Shown piece after piece: positions 21,956 to 33,623 of a stretch of DNA of 52,657 nucleotides. Below the pieces are notes generated by a model. It was not told where the DNA came from. It saw only the letters and a program-made list of their open reading frames with translations, and ran no database searches. Source of the stretch: Gnetum montanum (lineage: Eukaryota; Streptophyta; Gnetopsida; Gnetales; Gnetaceae); contig MNCI01002112.1 of assembly GCA_015680685.1 (NCBI GenBank), forward strand, positions 363,032-415,688, read 5' to 3'. Numbering within the stretch: position 1 is the stretch's first letter; each line of letters begins with the position of its first letter. Position numbers and translations under genes: made by a program.

Positions 21956-22990
21956 AATGATAAGTAGGCTATCATTAATGTCAAACTTGCTTCAAAACAC
22001 AAATAGAAACTATTGAAGGTGGCGAATAAATGACCAACAACCTTTTCTTAGTCATATCATGAACTTACAAGATTTGATCCATGGATATGCCAATATCGTA
22101 TCTATACAGACTCCTCCATTAAGCTAAATAGGTAGCTATAATGCAGGTTGAACCCTAAATTAAAGTAGGTTGTGAAAGAGGAGGTTGAACAACTCCTTAA
22201 GGATGGGTTCATCTACTTAATTGTAGATAGTGAATGGGTTAGCCCACTTGTTATTATTTTCAAAAAAGGAGAAAAGTGAAGAATCTATATAGACTTTCAA
22301 CTATTGAACATGGCAACTTACAAGGATTACTTTCTATTATGATTTGTTGACCAAGTATTGGATACCATAGTAGGACATTACTATTATAGCTTTCTTGATG
22401 GTTAAAGTGGCTATAACCAAATCTAGATTGAACTAGAGAACGAAGCCAAAACTACATTCACAAGTCCTTAGGAGACTTTTGTGTATAGAAAGATGCCATT
22501 TGGTCTATGCAATGCAACTGCTACATTCCAATAGTTGGTCCCTAGTATCTTCCAACAATAAATTAATAGTAGGATAGAAGTCTTCATGGATGACTCCTCT
22601 ACCTATGGTGCTACATTCACGAAATCCTTGGACCATCTTGAGTAGGTACTTCAACGATGTGTGAAGAATAACTTAAAACTCAATTAGAAAAAGAGCCATC
22701 TAATGGTCTATGAAGGTATTTTTTTGGGGCACAAAATTTAAAGTAAAGGGATCAAGGTGGACCTAAAAAAGGTATGGTTCAACCAAGGAATCCCTAGAAA
22801 AATTGAAATAGTAAAAGATGTAAAGTCATTCCTGGCCATACTATTTATTATAGGCAATTCATTAAGAACTTCACTAAAATTACTAAGCTTTTAATTGAGC
22901 TTACCAAAAAGGATGTACCTTTCCACTGGATGAGGGAATGCAAGAATGCATTCCAACAATTAGGGTAGAAACTCTTATTCTATGTGCTTT
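21956..22990 (+). pseudogene. E1 reverse transcriptase domain
   Basis: The frame of 13496 resumes here. Recognisable blocks are VVKEEVEQLLKDGFIYLI, SEWVSPLVIIFKKGEK, RIYIDFQLLN, MATYKDYFLL, KMPFGLCNATATFQ, the catalytic FMDD (22583-22594, usual form YMDD or FIDD) and KKSHLMVYEGIFLGHKI. It copies element RNA to DNA in the cytoplasmic particle. In-frame stops fall mostly where the family has Gln or Trp. The catalytic pair DD survives, but the gene cannot be read through. Confidence 0.88.
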
Positions 22991-23450
22991 AGATTAGGCT
23001 AGGATGTTTCATATTATGATAGATGCATCTAATTATGCTTTGGGGGTCATGCTTACACAATTGGATGATGAGAAACATCCCTATTACATACATTATGTAA
23101 GCTGAATCATTATGAGAGCACAATTGAACTATGTCACTAAAGAAAAATAGCTCATGGTAGTGGTGTATGCCTTAGAAAAATTTAGGCACCATGTGCTTGG
23201 ATATTAAGTTTTCATGCACACAGATCATAGTGCTATTTGGTTCCTCATGAACAAACCAAAGGTGAGTCCCTGTGTCATATGATGGTGAAAAATTCTATAG
23301 GAGTTTGATGTCACCATGATGGATAGAAAGGGAATCAAGAATGTGGTTACAAACCACTTGTCTTGATTAGGATGAGACAACATAGAGGATGAAGGATCCT
23401 TATTTGACCAATTCCTAGATGAACACCTCTTTGCCAAAGTTGTTGAAGTT
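22991..23450 (+). pseudogene. E1 RNase H domain
   Basis: Blocks in order: MIDASNYALGVMLTQLDD (from about 23019, containing the first acidic residue), HPYYIHYVS, RAQLNYVTKEK, LMVVVYALEKFRHHVLGY, VFMHTDHSAIWFLMNKP (TDHSA is the usual site) and FDVTMMDRKGIKNVVTNHLS. The domain removes RNA from the RNA-DNA hybrid. Stops interrupt it. Confidence 0.85.
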
Positions 23451-24725
23451 TACAATCCTAAAGATCCTAGTTGGTATGATAAAATACTCTTCTATATACT
23501 CACTTAGGAGATGCCATAGGAATGGGACAATAGGAAGAAATAATAGTTTCTTTACCAAGCCAAACACTACATGGAAATCATGTGCTAATCTTTACAAGGC
23601 TTTCACCAATGGATGGGTACGATGGTGCATGCATAACAATTATCAACTTTGAATCCTCTAGGATGATCATGAAGGTTCATGTGGGGGCCATTACTTTGGG
23701 AGAAAAATGATCATTAATATCCTCATGGTAGGATATTATTGGCCAATCATCTTTAGGAATGCTCATTAGTTCACCTGCTTGTGTGAACGTTGTCAATGAG
23801 ATGGAGGGATAATTGTATGGATGGGAGGGCCCCAACAGTGGACTCAACCATAAGGACATTAATTTCATTAGGTCCATCAACCCCATGTCTAATGGAAAGG
23901 TGTACATCATCATAGTAGTTGACTACTATACCAAATGGATTGAAGCTATTGGCATCATGGACTATTCATCCTCTATAGTAGCATGGTTTGTACAATAGAA
24001 TGTGGTAAATAGGTTTGGTTTGCCAAGGAAATTTATTTTTGATAAAGAAACATATTTTATAGGTGAAAATTTTTGAAAACCAATGTAATGCTTGGAGGTG
24101 AAACATAAACTCACAACTCCATACCATCCCCAAGCTAACAGTCAAGTAGAAGTCACCAATAGGGAAATAACTAGAATACTAACCTACATGGTTAACAAAT
24201 ATAGGAAAGACTAGAGAAAAAACATTAATGATGCTCTATGGGCTTATTGGTCAACTTGGAAACTTCTTATCAGTTATTCTCCTTATGAGTTAGTGTATGG
24301 AAAATACCAACTCTTCCAATTCAAGTAGAGCTATATACACTATCAACGACGTATGAACTTTACCTTAATTTGAGTCTAGCCTGAAAAGAATGATTAATGA
24401 TACTAAATGTGCTAGATGAGAATTGATTAGTAGCTTTGTCCATGAATGAAGTGCACAAGGCACACATCAAATAATGTCATGACTTAAGGATAAGAAAAGT
24501 TAAATTCCAACTAGGAGATAAGGTTCTTTACTAGAATCCCATGCACATACCACAACACATAAAATTTTAGATGCTATGGGAAGGACCTTATATTATTCAT
24601 GCACCTTTTGCATCTGGGACCATGACAATTGATCACCCTTCCAACCCTCATAAAAAATTACTAGTCAACATTCAACAAGTGAAACTATTCCTTGAACCAA
24701 GGATAATCAGTAACATGGACATCTA
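23451..24725 (+). pseudogene. E1 integrase domain
   Basis: A zinc-binding region comes first: DHEGSCGGHYFG (about 23664) and TCLCERC (about 23772). The catalytic core follows: INFIRSINPMSNGKVYIIIV, VVDYYTKWIEAIG, NRFGLPRKFIFDKETYF, TTPYHPQANSQVEVTNRE and NDALWAYWSTWK. The DX35E pair is present (Asp codon 24041, Glu codon 24149), but the first catalytic Asp is Asn (AAT at 23861), so the enzyme would be dead even without stops. C-terminal remnants reach about 24725. I see no chromodomain. Confidence 0.87.
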
Positions 24726-26460
24726 AAATGATGGACAGTCATGTTCTATCTTTTGGATTTCCTCCTTTCCACTCAAGTGTGGGAGAGATGGCCACCCATG
24801 TTAAGACTCTGTGATAGCTAATTAATTTTTTAACTTTTTTGTTTTGCATTATTCTTTATACATGTATAATTTTCTTAAATATTGTGCAACTTATTTTATA
24901 TATTTTTTCTTGTTTATTTTCCCTTACGTGTTGTTTTCTTAATTGCTATTCATTAGGAATCTTGCACTTTTTCCACAACTGCTACTACTAGAAGCTCATC
25001 TAAAATTATACTTAATTTTTGGATTGAATGTTCAATGACTATATTTTGTTTTTGGATTATGAAATTGATTAATGAAGCATTAATTTTCTGATATTATCAG
25101 GCAGTGAGCCTACAACATCCATCCATTCCACTTAATTCTATGGGGTTTTTCATCTTAGAAGCATGAGATCCTTTCCTGATTACAACTTACAAAGAATCAA
25201 TGATCTTAATACTTAGTATACTTGGAATAGACCAAGTGGAATGAATAAGGATGTGGCTGCAAGGGGATTTTTCACCTTCTATACCAACTTCTTTCTTGAG
25301 TTTTTTGGATATTCTCATTGGTCTCTCATCACTCCTACTAGCAACCTATAATAGGAAGCATGCCTTTGCATGGTATGGTTCCCATGGAAAAAAAGAAAAA
25401 AGAAAAACATGAAAATTCAAAGAACACTCCTTAGACACAATAATGAACTACAAGCATTGGTTATGGGGCTAGAAAGACATGTTACCTATGCTTGAAGACA
25501 TCCTTCTAACTAAGGCCCTTTCACTCTTCGTACCTCTCTTTTCTTCTATACTTTGAGTGGTGGTTGTCCTTTGGGTATGCTCATGAACTCTTGTTGGTTG
25601 GCTGGTCAAGCTATGGTAATGTGAAGTTAGTAAATATGTATGGACTTAGTTCCAACTAAGAATGGGCTGGTAATGTGAAGTTAGTGAATATGGATGGACT
25701 TAGTTCCAACTAAGAATGGGCTAGTATCTAATCATCTTAATCACACACATTGCAAGGACTTCATATCACTAGGATGTGAGACTCCATTATCATTTTATTT
25801 CTCCCATCCCTCTACTCTTGTCATTGATCACCTCACTACCTCCTATTATGGTCAATTAATTTTTCTACTTTGGTATATCATAATCCTTGATGATTTCTTG
25901 CATTCCAATGGTACAAATTACATCCTGATTAGACTTATAGTTTAGGAGATATTGTCATTATCCATGCATTAAAAAATTAAAAAATTATTTAATTAAATCT
26001 AAATAAAAAATATAAATAAAAAAAGGAAGTCAACATTTTAGGATCAAGAATTGAACTCACAATCTTTCCTTTCCAATTGTATTCACAACATCAATTTTTA
26101 ACTGTCAATGATCATTCATCATCCTTGGTGCCTACAGACTCCTTGGTATGAGGGCATGCAAGGGTATTAATGACATGAGCCTACTCTATGTAGGATCCAC
26201 TTGCATACTCCTTGTTCATGTTTAGTTAAACCTGTTATCCCTTGGTCATCTTGCAATTGATCCTCTCATGTCACCACATAAACATCCAATTTTGCACCAC
26301 CTTGGGATATTTTTTTACTCTAAATCTCCTTTTTCCAAAAAATTTCATACCCTCTTTCATGTTTTTCAATCCTTCTAGGTTCTTCTGGCTTCATTTAGAC
26401 TTTCATTTTATCCTCAAACTCTTCCAAAATCCTTAGTTTTTCCTTAGGAAAAATTCCTTC
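24726..26460 (+). other. E1 spacer between pol and internal promoter, noncoding
   Basis: It opens with a purine-rich CAAGTGTGGGAGAGATGG (about 24774-24791), like an internal polypurine tract. AT-rich sequence follows, then CTAGAAAGACATGTTACC (25469-25486) and a 54-bp tandem duplication. Pieces match the E2 and N1 spacers. Short frames inside lack motifs. Confidence 0.6.
25615..25722. repeat. 54-bp tandem duplication
   Basis: Two head-to-tail units (25615-25668 and 25669-25722), each starting GGTAATGTGAAGTTAGT, differ at only two positions. Confidence 0.92.
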
Positions 26461-26513
26461 AAATAGCTGTGTTGATGCATCCCTGTTGACGCAACATAAA
26501 AATAGTATAAATA
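26461..26513 (+). promoter_or_regulatory. E1 internal promoter
   Basis: GTTGATGCATC and TGTTGACGCAAC palindromic half-sites (26471-26495) precede AGTATAAATATG (TATAAATA at 26506-26513). The palindrome type matches the E1 LTR U3. Confidence 0.6.
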
Positions 26514-26700
26514 TGTGTGAAATTTAGCAAATTTTCACCATTTACTTACAAATGAGAGAGGATTTTTTGCCATTTTCAGAGCCCAAAGACCTTCCAAGCA
26601 CCATAACTTGCAAATTGCTCACCTGATTCACCTTGTTCTTCGATCCCCTTATTACTGGAGGTAAGCTTTATGTTGTGGGGATGGAAAAGTAGCTATTGTT
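26514..26700 (+). other. E1 ORF3 leader joined to E2 gag: deletion junction
   Basis: The leader (CCATTTTCAGAGCCCAAAGA, then CCTTCCAAG) matches E0 and E2 leaders up to a donor-like CTGGAGGTAAGC (about 26655). Soon after, the sequence becomes a gag C-terminal frame (VAIVVEVIDSRSKDDG). ORF3 and 3' LTR of E1 and the 5' LTR and most gag of E2 are absent. Confidence 0.6.
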
Positions 26701-27380
26701 GTGGAGGTTATAGATTCTAGATCTAAAGATGATGGTTGTAACATTTGCTGATATGAACATCCATAGGATTGTTGCCCAGTTATGTCACATCTTTAGAAGT
26801 TTGGATTTTATGCCTTAGAGGTAGAGAATTCATCAAGAGATAGATACCCAAGATGTTTCCTTATCCTCAAGGCAACAACATGTAGTACTATAACCAATAA
26901 CAATACTATCCAAGTGGGGATTTACCTTAAGCTCAAGAGTACTACTAGTAATGGAAAAATCCATAGTTGTGGGGGACGTCATAACCAAGGTAGCAGTATC
27001 CCTACAAGTAACTTAGTCCATACGAGTATTATGCATAACAAACTATATCTCCTAGTGACTCTAGCACATGTTTCTACTTACCATTATTATTCTCTAGTGT
27101 ATTATTGGCTTGTCACTTCATGTGCTAAATATCCTTCTTCTTATACTCCTCATTCTTTGCAACACTCTTAGGCTCATACCTTGAATCCTTTATCACTTGA
27201 TCCACTAATGAAAGGAGAAATTCCTTAACAATCATAACAATGGAATTCCAAAAGAGTAGTAAATTTGTAGGTGAATTGTAAGTCAAGTGGTCTTAAGCAC
27301 AAGCCTTGAAAATGTCCATTCTTTAGACTAGCCTACTTGCCTAAACCTTCATATACATGTATGGCTATAGATTCTAAACA
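26700..27380 (+). pseudogene. E2 gag C-terminal region
   Basis: A Ser/Thr/Asn-rich frame aligns with the E1 gag tail at 12030-12400, including the CATCCAAGTGGGG- and AAGGCAACAA-type phrases. It is broken by stops. A Cys-containing run (DDGCNIC) near 26740 may be a zinc-knuckle remnant. Confidence 0.5.
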
Positions 27381-28480
27381 ACAATCTTCTAGATGACATC
27401 TAATCTACCTTTAAATCAGAGTTCTTAAAATGCACAAACTATCAAGCTAACATTTGCCATTATAGACTAGATAAAGGTAAAATATCTTGCTAGAAAAAAA
27501 CTAATCTAGGAAGTCCCTTGATTTATTTTCAGCTTGCAGAAAATGCACCATGCAAGGTGCTACTAAATTCAAAGTCTAGAGATAACATGATTTCTCAAGT
27601 AATGTATAAAGCATGAAACTTGTCACTACTAAAGAAATATAATGTTAGACTGGAGCTTTTAGGCTAGTCCATCATTATTCCTTTGGGAATAGTGAAAGAC
27701 ATTGTGACCACCACTAGTAATTGATCACACCCTACTAATTTTTTGATGATACTGTTAGATATCCATAATGGGAACTTTCCCATCATTATGGGAAGAGCTT
27801 GTTTAAGCACAATTGATGCCAAGCTAAGAATTAAAGACTTGTTCTTAGAAATTTGCAAGGAAAATGAGCATGGAATTGTGAAGAAGAATAGAGTTCCATT
27901 TATTGCATATAGTGAGATAGGGTGGGCCATCTAAAAAAGAACTATTACAACATGCAGATCATGTTCTAAACTAGTAAATATACAAAGGTGCATGTATGTA
28001 GTAACAACAAAGCAAAATGGCATCCATTGGTCAACTTTAAAAGAGAGCTATAATTCTACAATATGCATGGGACTAGTAGAGGTCCTCACAAGTACCTACA
28101 TTAACTCAATGGATGAGATGGGATAGCTTAAATACCAAATCTTTCATGAAAAGAACTAATAGGAAGCAAACATGAATTGGGAAGAGCTGCAAATTCCATA
28201 AATTTCTGAACTAGAAACTATTAAACTAAAGACATTTTAGCTACACTCAAGTATGTATTCTTAAACAATGATAAACCAATAATTATGAATGTTTAGATCA
28301 TGAAAGAATAAAAGTAGAAACCTTTGAAGGTTGTGAAAAAATAGACAACAAACATTGCTTGGTCATATCATGAAATAACATGTATTGATCAATGCATATG
28401 TCAACATAAGATCTAAACGGATCTTACCATTAAGGCTAAAATATAGTCATAGTGAAGGTTAAATTCCAATCTCAAATAAG
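27381..28480 (+). pseudogene. E2 protease domain, active site lost
   Basis: CKVLLNSKSRDNMI (NSKS at 27566-27577) aligns with CKALLDLGSRVNLI of E1; the catalytic Asp is Asn and the Gly is Lys. The domain continues with NGNFPIIMGRACLSTIDAKL and FLEICKENEHG (27760-27880), then a decayed link to reverse transcriptase. Confidence 0.72.
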
Positions 28481-28718
28481 TAGTTAAGAAGGAGGTTGAG
28501 AAACTCCTAAAGGCTAGATTCATCTATCCTATTGGAAATAGTGATTGGATGAGCACACTCATTATTGTGCCAAAGAAAGGATGACAATGAAGGATCTACA
28601 TAAATTTTTGGCTATTAAACAATGCAATTTTCAAAGATTACTTCCCATTGTCATTTTTGAACCAAGTTTTGTACACCGTTATAGGTAATAGGTATTACAA
28701 CCTTTTAGATGACTATAG
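28481..28718 (+). pseudogene. E2 reverse transcriptase, N-terminal half
   Basis: EVEKLLKARFIYPIGNSDW, STLIIVPKKG, RIYINFWLLNN and FKDYFPLSFLNQVL lead to the start of the DGYSGYNQ-type block, cut at 28718 by N2. It resumes at 34935 in frame as SDYNQI. Confidence 0.8.
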
Positions 28719-30037
28719 TGAGGATTGTTGAACTTAGAAGGTGGGGGGAGGGGGCGCGGTGGGGGGTGCAGGAGGGATGAGGGAGAGTGGAGATGAATAA
28801 GTTTCCCAAATTAAAAATTCTTCAACATAAAGAAAACACCACTTTTTACATGGTTTCTCAACTTGGTTAGTCCACACTTAAAGAGTAGATTACTTGCACA
28901 CCTCCAGAATTTTTTCCTCTCAAAATGTGGTTTGAAGGGTACCACACCTTGTACAAGCTCTAAGCTCCAGTCTAGAGTGATTCAATGCCATGAATTTACT
29001 TAATCCCAAAGGGTTCCAACAAGCTTAGCATGTGATTTCTAGGATCCCACAACCTTTACAACTTGAGCTCTACTCTATAGTGTTATGGCACTACACTAAT
29101 ACTTAATCTCGCAGGATCTTGACAAGCTCAAGGATGATGCCTTTTCATAAGAAGCACATCAACCTTGTAGTGAAACAAAAGAGAAATAAGAATTACAATG
29201 AAAGGATGCAATTGATGTGTTGGTCCTTGTACTTTGAGGTACAAAATAGTTGATTACTACAATAGTACAATAGATAGTACAATGAAGCACTCAAATACAA
29301 TAGAATAGTATGCACAATGATTGCTTGATGTTGACTCTTACTTGCACATAAAACTTGCTCATTCCACAAGAGAATGAAGTCTTTTTATAGCCTTGATGTT
29401 TTCAAAATCACCTTGGAATTAATTCATCTATCACTTAATGGCTAGTGTAGATGTCTTCTTTGAAGTTGGGATGTTTACCTAAGATCAGCCTTAAAACATG
29501 GGAGATGTCTCCTATTTTTGGAGGATATTTACTCTTCAGGAGAGACATCTTTGAGGAGATGTCCACATGTAGACATCTACTCTATAGTGCCCAAAAATGA
29601 AATTGCTTGTATTGATGCTGGGAGCCTTCAGATGCCTCGAAACAAGTCCCCATAGACCTTATAACCTCCTAGACTCATCAAAATGAGCCAAAAATACTCT
29701 AACATATGGAAAAATAGCAAATAATCATCTACAATAAAATCAACACCAATAGACACATTGAGCTTGAATTCTTTGTACTCATCCATGCTCCCTTGAGTCC
29801 TTGTAATTTCAACTTTATCATCTTTTTGTAGCTCTCATTTTTGAGTGCTTTGCTCTTGCTCCTAATTTGCTTATGAGGTCCTTATCCATGCCTATTATGA
29901 ATTCTTTATCCTAATCTTCGTTCTTGCCATTGCTCTATGAAGTCCTTATTCATAATGTTTTCCTATAAACACATTATAACACAAACATCCTTTATTTTAA
30001 AATTTTCTTAAGGATTTGACATTCCAAAAGGTCAACA
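28719..30037 (-). mobile_element. N2 3' LTR
   Basis: On the plus strand it runs TGAGGATTGTTGAAC to GGTCAACA; as element DNA it starts TGTTGACC. The TATA box is CTATAAAAAG on minus (about 29381-29390). An AGATGT/ACATCT array lies upstream of it (about 29448-29580). A G-rich insertion at 28742-28791 is absent from the other LTR. Confidence 0.88.
28742..28791 (+). repeat. G-rich tract with quadruplex potential
   Basis: Runs of six, five and six G, then two GGG runs, within about 50 bp. The other N2 LTR has only a short G run here (about 33643), and the solo LTR a moderate one (48247-48263). Confidence 0.75.
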
Positions 30038-30053
30038 ATCTCCCCCTTTTTGG
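30038..30053 (-). promoter_or_regulatory. N2 polypurine tract
   Basis: The minus strand reads AAAAAGGGGGAGAT directly before TGTTGACC, the typical form in plant copia elements. Confidence 0.85.
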
Positions 30054-31995
30054 TAATGTTCAAAACTTAAGAAAATGGATTAGTATAATCACAAAATTAC
30101 AAAATATAGCAATATAGCTAGTCACCACATTTCCCCCTTTTTGGACATGAACAGAAAAGGATAAAAAATGAAATAATCAAGAAAAATAAATTCTAATGAT
30201 AGTCATGTTGATTACTAAGGTAATGGCTCTAGGTTTCAAGATATATTGTAGAGAGCACATGAAATCTAAAAATGAGACCATAAAGAGCAAAACTTGTCTT
30301 TATAACAAAAAAATCATAAAAAATCTTTCCCCTTGTGGATAGCACCCAAAAGAAGGGGATCATGAAAGGCATTGATTTATAACATCATATGAAAATCCCA
30401 TAGAGATAAAAATATTTAGTGAATGAAGAAAAAATTAGGTAAGGAGTACATATATTCCTAAGTACAAATTCATAGGCTGATGAAGAATATCTACATTTCA
30501 TTAAGAGCTACCCTTTATCTATTCATAAACAAAGTTAAAATTAATGATCCACAATGTAACTAACACAAGCCTTTCAATTAATGTTTGAGAGTATTTAAAA
30601 CTAGAGGTTTAAGTTCAAAGTTCAAGCATTTAGGATCATGTAACCTATATTTTTGAACCAATAAGCCATTAGTAACAAATAAACCAATATCTCATGATTC
30701 TATAATCACCCAGAATTATACTCCTTTTGAAGCATCAATAAAATGATAAGGCATAGAAATTCCATGGAAAGAGAGTAAATACATGCTTATTCAACTTTCA
30801 AGAATTAGATCAAACACTTACAAGAGAGGTTAAAAAAAAACCACAACTTATCATGCTAAAAATCTCAAAAATAATTGAACAAATTCTTAATAAGATGTTC
30901 AAACAACAATTTTTCTTTATCCATGTCAAATTTAAATACTGGAAACAAGAAATACATCACAAATTATTTTCGCCATATTTTCCTTATATTTAGTTGTGGG
31001 AGTTGGAATGTGAAGTTTTTCTATTTGAGTGCGTTTTGGCAAAAGCCTCAAAAGAACCCCCCTACACTGGTGGCCTCTTGGATGAGAATCGATGGTTAGG
31101 TACAGGCTCTCCCTACAAATCAACATTAAGATCAAGTATGGAGACAAGAGTCTCCTATTAATAGTATTGATAGTTCCTCTATAAATTTTTCTTTAGAAGA
31201 ATCATGGTTTTCATCAAAGATACTAATTCAAATGCTTGAATCTTTCAAAAGAAATGGGCTTTTTGATATCGAAGGAAAGCACAATGTAAAATAAAATTTT
31301 AATATAAGGCATTTAGTTTTGAGCCATTTAGAAATAAAGTTAAGAATCAAATATGGTTTTCCTTATAAATGTATGAGCATAATGTGATTAATCTTATTTT
31401 TCCCATATTTTCCTTATAAAGTTAATTATAAGATTAATCACATAATGCTCATACATTTACAAGAAAAACCATAATCAAATATTCTAACACTACTAAATAA
31501 CTTCTCTTGTAAGTGCTAATCTACATTTTTGGAATATTGAAGCTAACATCCTAGAGTAAGCACACATCAACAAAATTTAGTCTTTCTTAGTTCTTCAAAT
31601 TAAGTACTGACACAATACTTAGCAAGCAAGGAAATAAAAACTTACCTTGACTTACCTTGAATTACATTTTAATTGAGAATTAAGGTGCCTAGAGTGCTAG
31701 AGAATGAGATTCTTCTTTCAGGGTTTCTCTTCTTGCATAGAATTTTTCAATTTTGAAGGCTTGGATCCCTTTCAAAAATTGGTTGGATAGTGTCTTCTCA
31801 TTCTTAAGTTCCTTCCTATTAATTCTCCAAACTTTTTGAACTTCCTCATTTTTTGAGTTATCAAATATTTCTTGACTTCTCTTTGATTTGTTTGTTTATC
31901 CTTTTTTCCCTATGAAAATACTTTCTAGACATGTTCAAATAAGATCAATGAGTTCTATGATATGACCAAGTGCTCATGTGATAATATTTTAAATT
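30054..31995 (-). other. N2 internal noncoding sequence
   Basis: AT-rich, with no reverse transcriptase or integrase motif on either strand. A second CCCCCTTTTTGGACATG-type tract near 30133 resembles the polypurine tract. The one strong structure is the hairpin at 31352-31473. Confidence 0.6.
31352..31473. repeat. Long hairpin: 45-bp arms, 32-bp loop
   Basis: The arms 31352-31396 and 31429-31473 are inverted copies with three mismatches (left starts TATGGTTTTCCTTATAAATG). Weaker pairing may extend outward. It could be a foldback element or a structured RNA in the N2 transcript. Confidence 0.85.
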
Positions 31996-33569
31996 TCACT
32001 CCAATTGCTTATTCCTAAGTTTATGACAATAATAACATCTCACTTTCCTATAGTAGTTAAAGTGATCATACCTAGGAGCTACTCTTGTTTGAGATGTAGT
32101 GCTCCTTGATTCTTCACTCTTTGGAGTAGCCTTAGGTTGAGATGAAGTTGGTGTAGATGATTCATCTTGTGTACAACAGGCTAGCCCACTCTTACATGTG
32201 GACTTCTTTCTTGTCCTAAGAAAATCCAAAGGGACTCTTTCCCTTTAACCAACCTTTCATTCACAATTTTTACATTTGCAAGCTCTTCCTTTATTTGCTC
32301 ACAAGACTTGGTTAGCTCTTTATTCTTAGTCCTTAGGTTTGAGATTTATTTTGAGAGGTTCAAAATATTTGAATTTAAGCAAGAAATATCCTTATTCTTA
32401 ATTTTTACTTGTTTACTCAACTTAGTGCAAACACTTTGAAGTGATAAAAGTACAATGCACATAAATTCATACCTTTCTTTAGCATTTTCGAATTCATCAT
32501 TTGAGGTATCAAAATCACCATCTTTAAGGTCCATATAGAGGAGGTATGAATTTTGTTCATAATCATTCATTTCTTCCTCATTTTACTTTCTATCATCCCA
32601 ACCTATATAGAAGTTGGTCTTCTTCATCTCCTCATCATTTCTATCCATCTACTGTAACCTATCATTACTTAGACATTCAAAGGCCACATGGCCTCTTCCA
32701 TCACATACCCAACATTTTATTGAAGAGTAATCAAAGTTAGAATTTGAAAAAGTTCTATTTATTTCCTTATCTATAAATTGATTGGACCCTTGTTAATTGA
32801 AATTGTTACCTCTTCTTGCCATAAGTCTATGTAGTCTTCTTAAGAGAAGAGCTATCTCCTCTTTGTAGCTTGTATCTTGTTTAGCAGGTTCCTTTTCTTT
32901 GGAGGCTGATTTTAGAGCTATGGATTTTTCTTGAATAGCCCATTCAATTATAAGGTTAATTTCATAAGAAATAAGAGCACTTTGAAGCTCTTTAAATTTT
33001 AGAATAGAAAAGTCTCTAATTTCCTCAATGGCTGTGACTTTTGATCTAAATTCTGATTGAAGAGTTTTAATCATTTTAAATATGAAATTTCTTTCTAGTA
33101 GATCTTTACTTGTACCTCTAATGGCCAAAACAAGATCAATTGCTCTAGAAAAATAATCTTTTATTTTCTCTCCTTCTTTCATTTTAACCTTGTCATACTT
33201 ACTTTTCAAGACTAACAATTTAGATTTCTTAACTATTAAAGTTCCCTCATACGTAGCCTCTAATGTTTCCCAAATTTATTTGGTTGTTTTACATTCTCCT
33301 AATTTATTAAATTTAGATTTATTCAATGCACAATATAAAAAATTTTTAGCTTTTGATTCATGCATGAACTTATCTCTTTCTTCTTGTGTTCACTTGCGTT
33401 GGGGCTTGATGGTCTTTGTGGCATTACTAATGGATGGTCTGTAGCCTTCTAGGATGGACTCCCATACTTCAAACTCCATTGATTTGAAGAGGACCTAGAT
33501 CCTCACATTCCAATAGGTGAAGTTGAATACATGAAACATGGGTGGCTTTGTGTAAGATATTCCCTCCAT
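31996..33569 (-). pseudogene. N2 gag (copia type, UBN2-like), decayed
   Basis: Start ATG at 33569-33567. The opening (MEGISYTKPPMFH, then NFTYW) is the typical copia gag start, followed by SMEFEVWESILEGY. The central helical domain follows: VLKSKYDKVKMKEGEKIKDY, FSRAIDLVLAIRGTSKDLL and RNFIFKMIKTLQSEFRSK at 32793-33218. A zinc knuckle CWVCDGRGHVAFEC is intact at 32673-32714 (CX2CX4HX4C), and a second, damaged one (CYYCHKL) lies near 32020-32040. The protein would form the particle and bind RNA. It has a few stops and frame breaks. The usual fusion to pol is absent. Confidence 0.85.
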
Positions 33570-33608
33570 TGTTTATTCTTGGAAGTTGATGTAGAAGCAA
33601 GAGTACTA

Positions 33609-33621
33609 GGCTCTTATACAA
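33609..33621 (-). promoter_or_regulatory. N2 primer-binding site, tRNA-iMet type
   Basis: The plus strand reads GGCTCTTATACAA; the complement of the usual site is GGCTCTGATACCA, so 11 of 13 bases match. It sits two bases inside the LTR. Confidence 0.8.
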
Positions 33622-33623
33622 CT

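Larger units (their letters stand above)
8951..26650 (+). mobile_element. E1: old Ty3/gypsy element, host of insertion N1
   Basis: In order: duplicated 5' LTR (8951-about 10000), gag (about 10350-12000), protease (to 13496), insertion N1, then reverse transcriptase, RNase H and integrase (21956-24725), spacer (24726-26460) and internal promoter (26461-26513). ORF3 and the 3' LTR are missing, because E1 is joined near 26650 to the gag end of E2. An integrase without a recognisable chromodomain and an extra ORF after pol in sister copies suggest the non-chromovirus (Athila/Tat-like) branch; this is inferred. Reading frames are broken by many stops, so it is dead. Confidence 0.75.
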
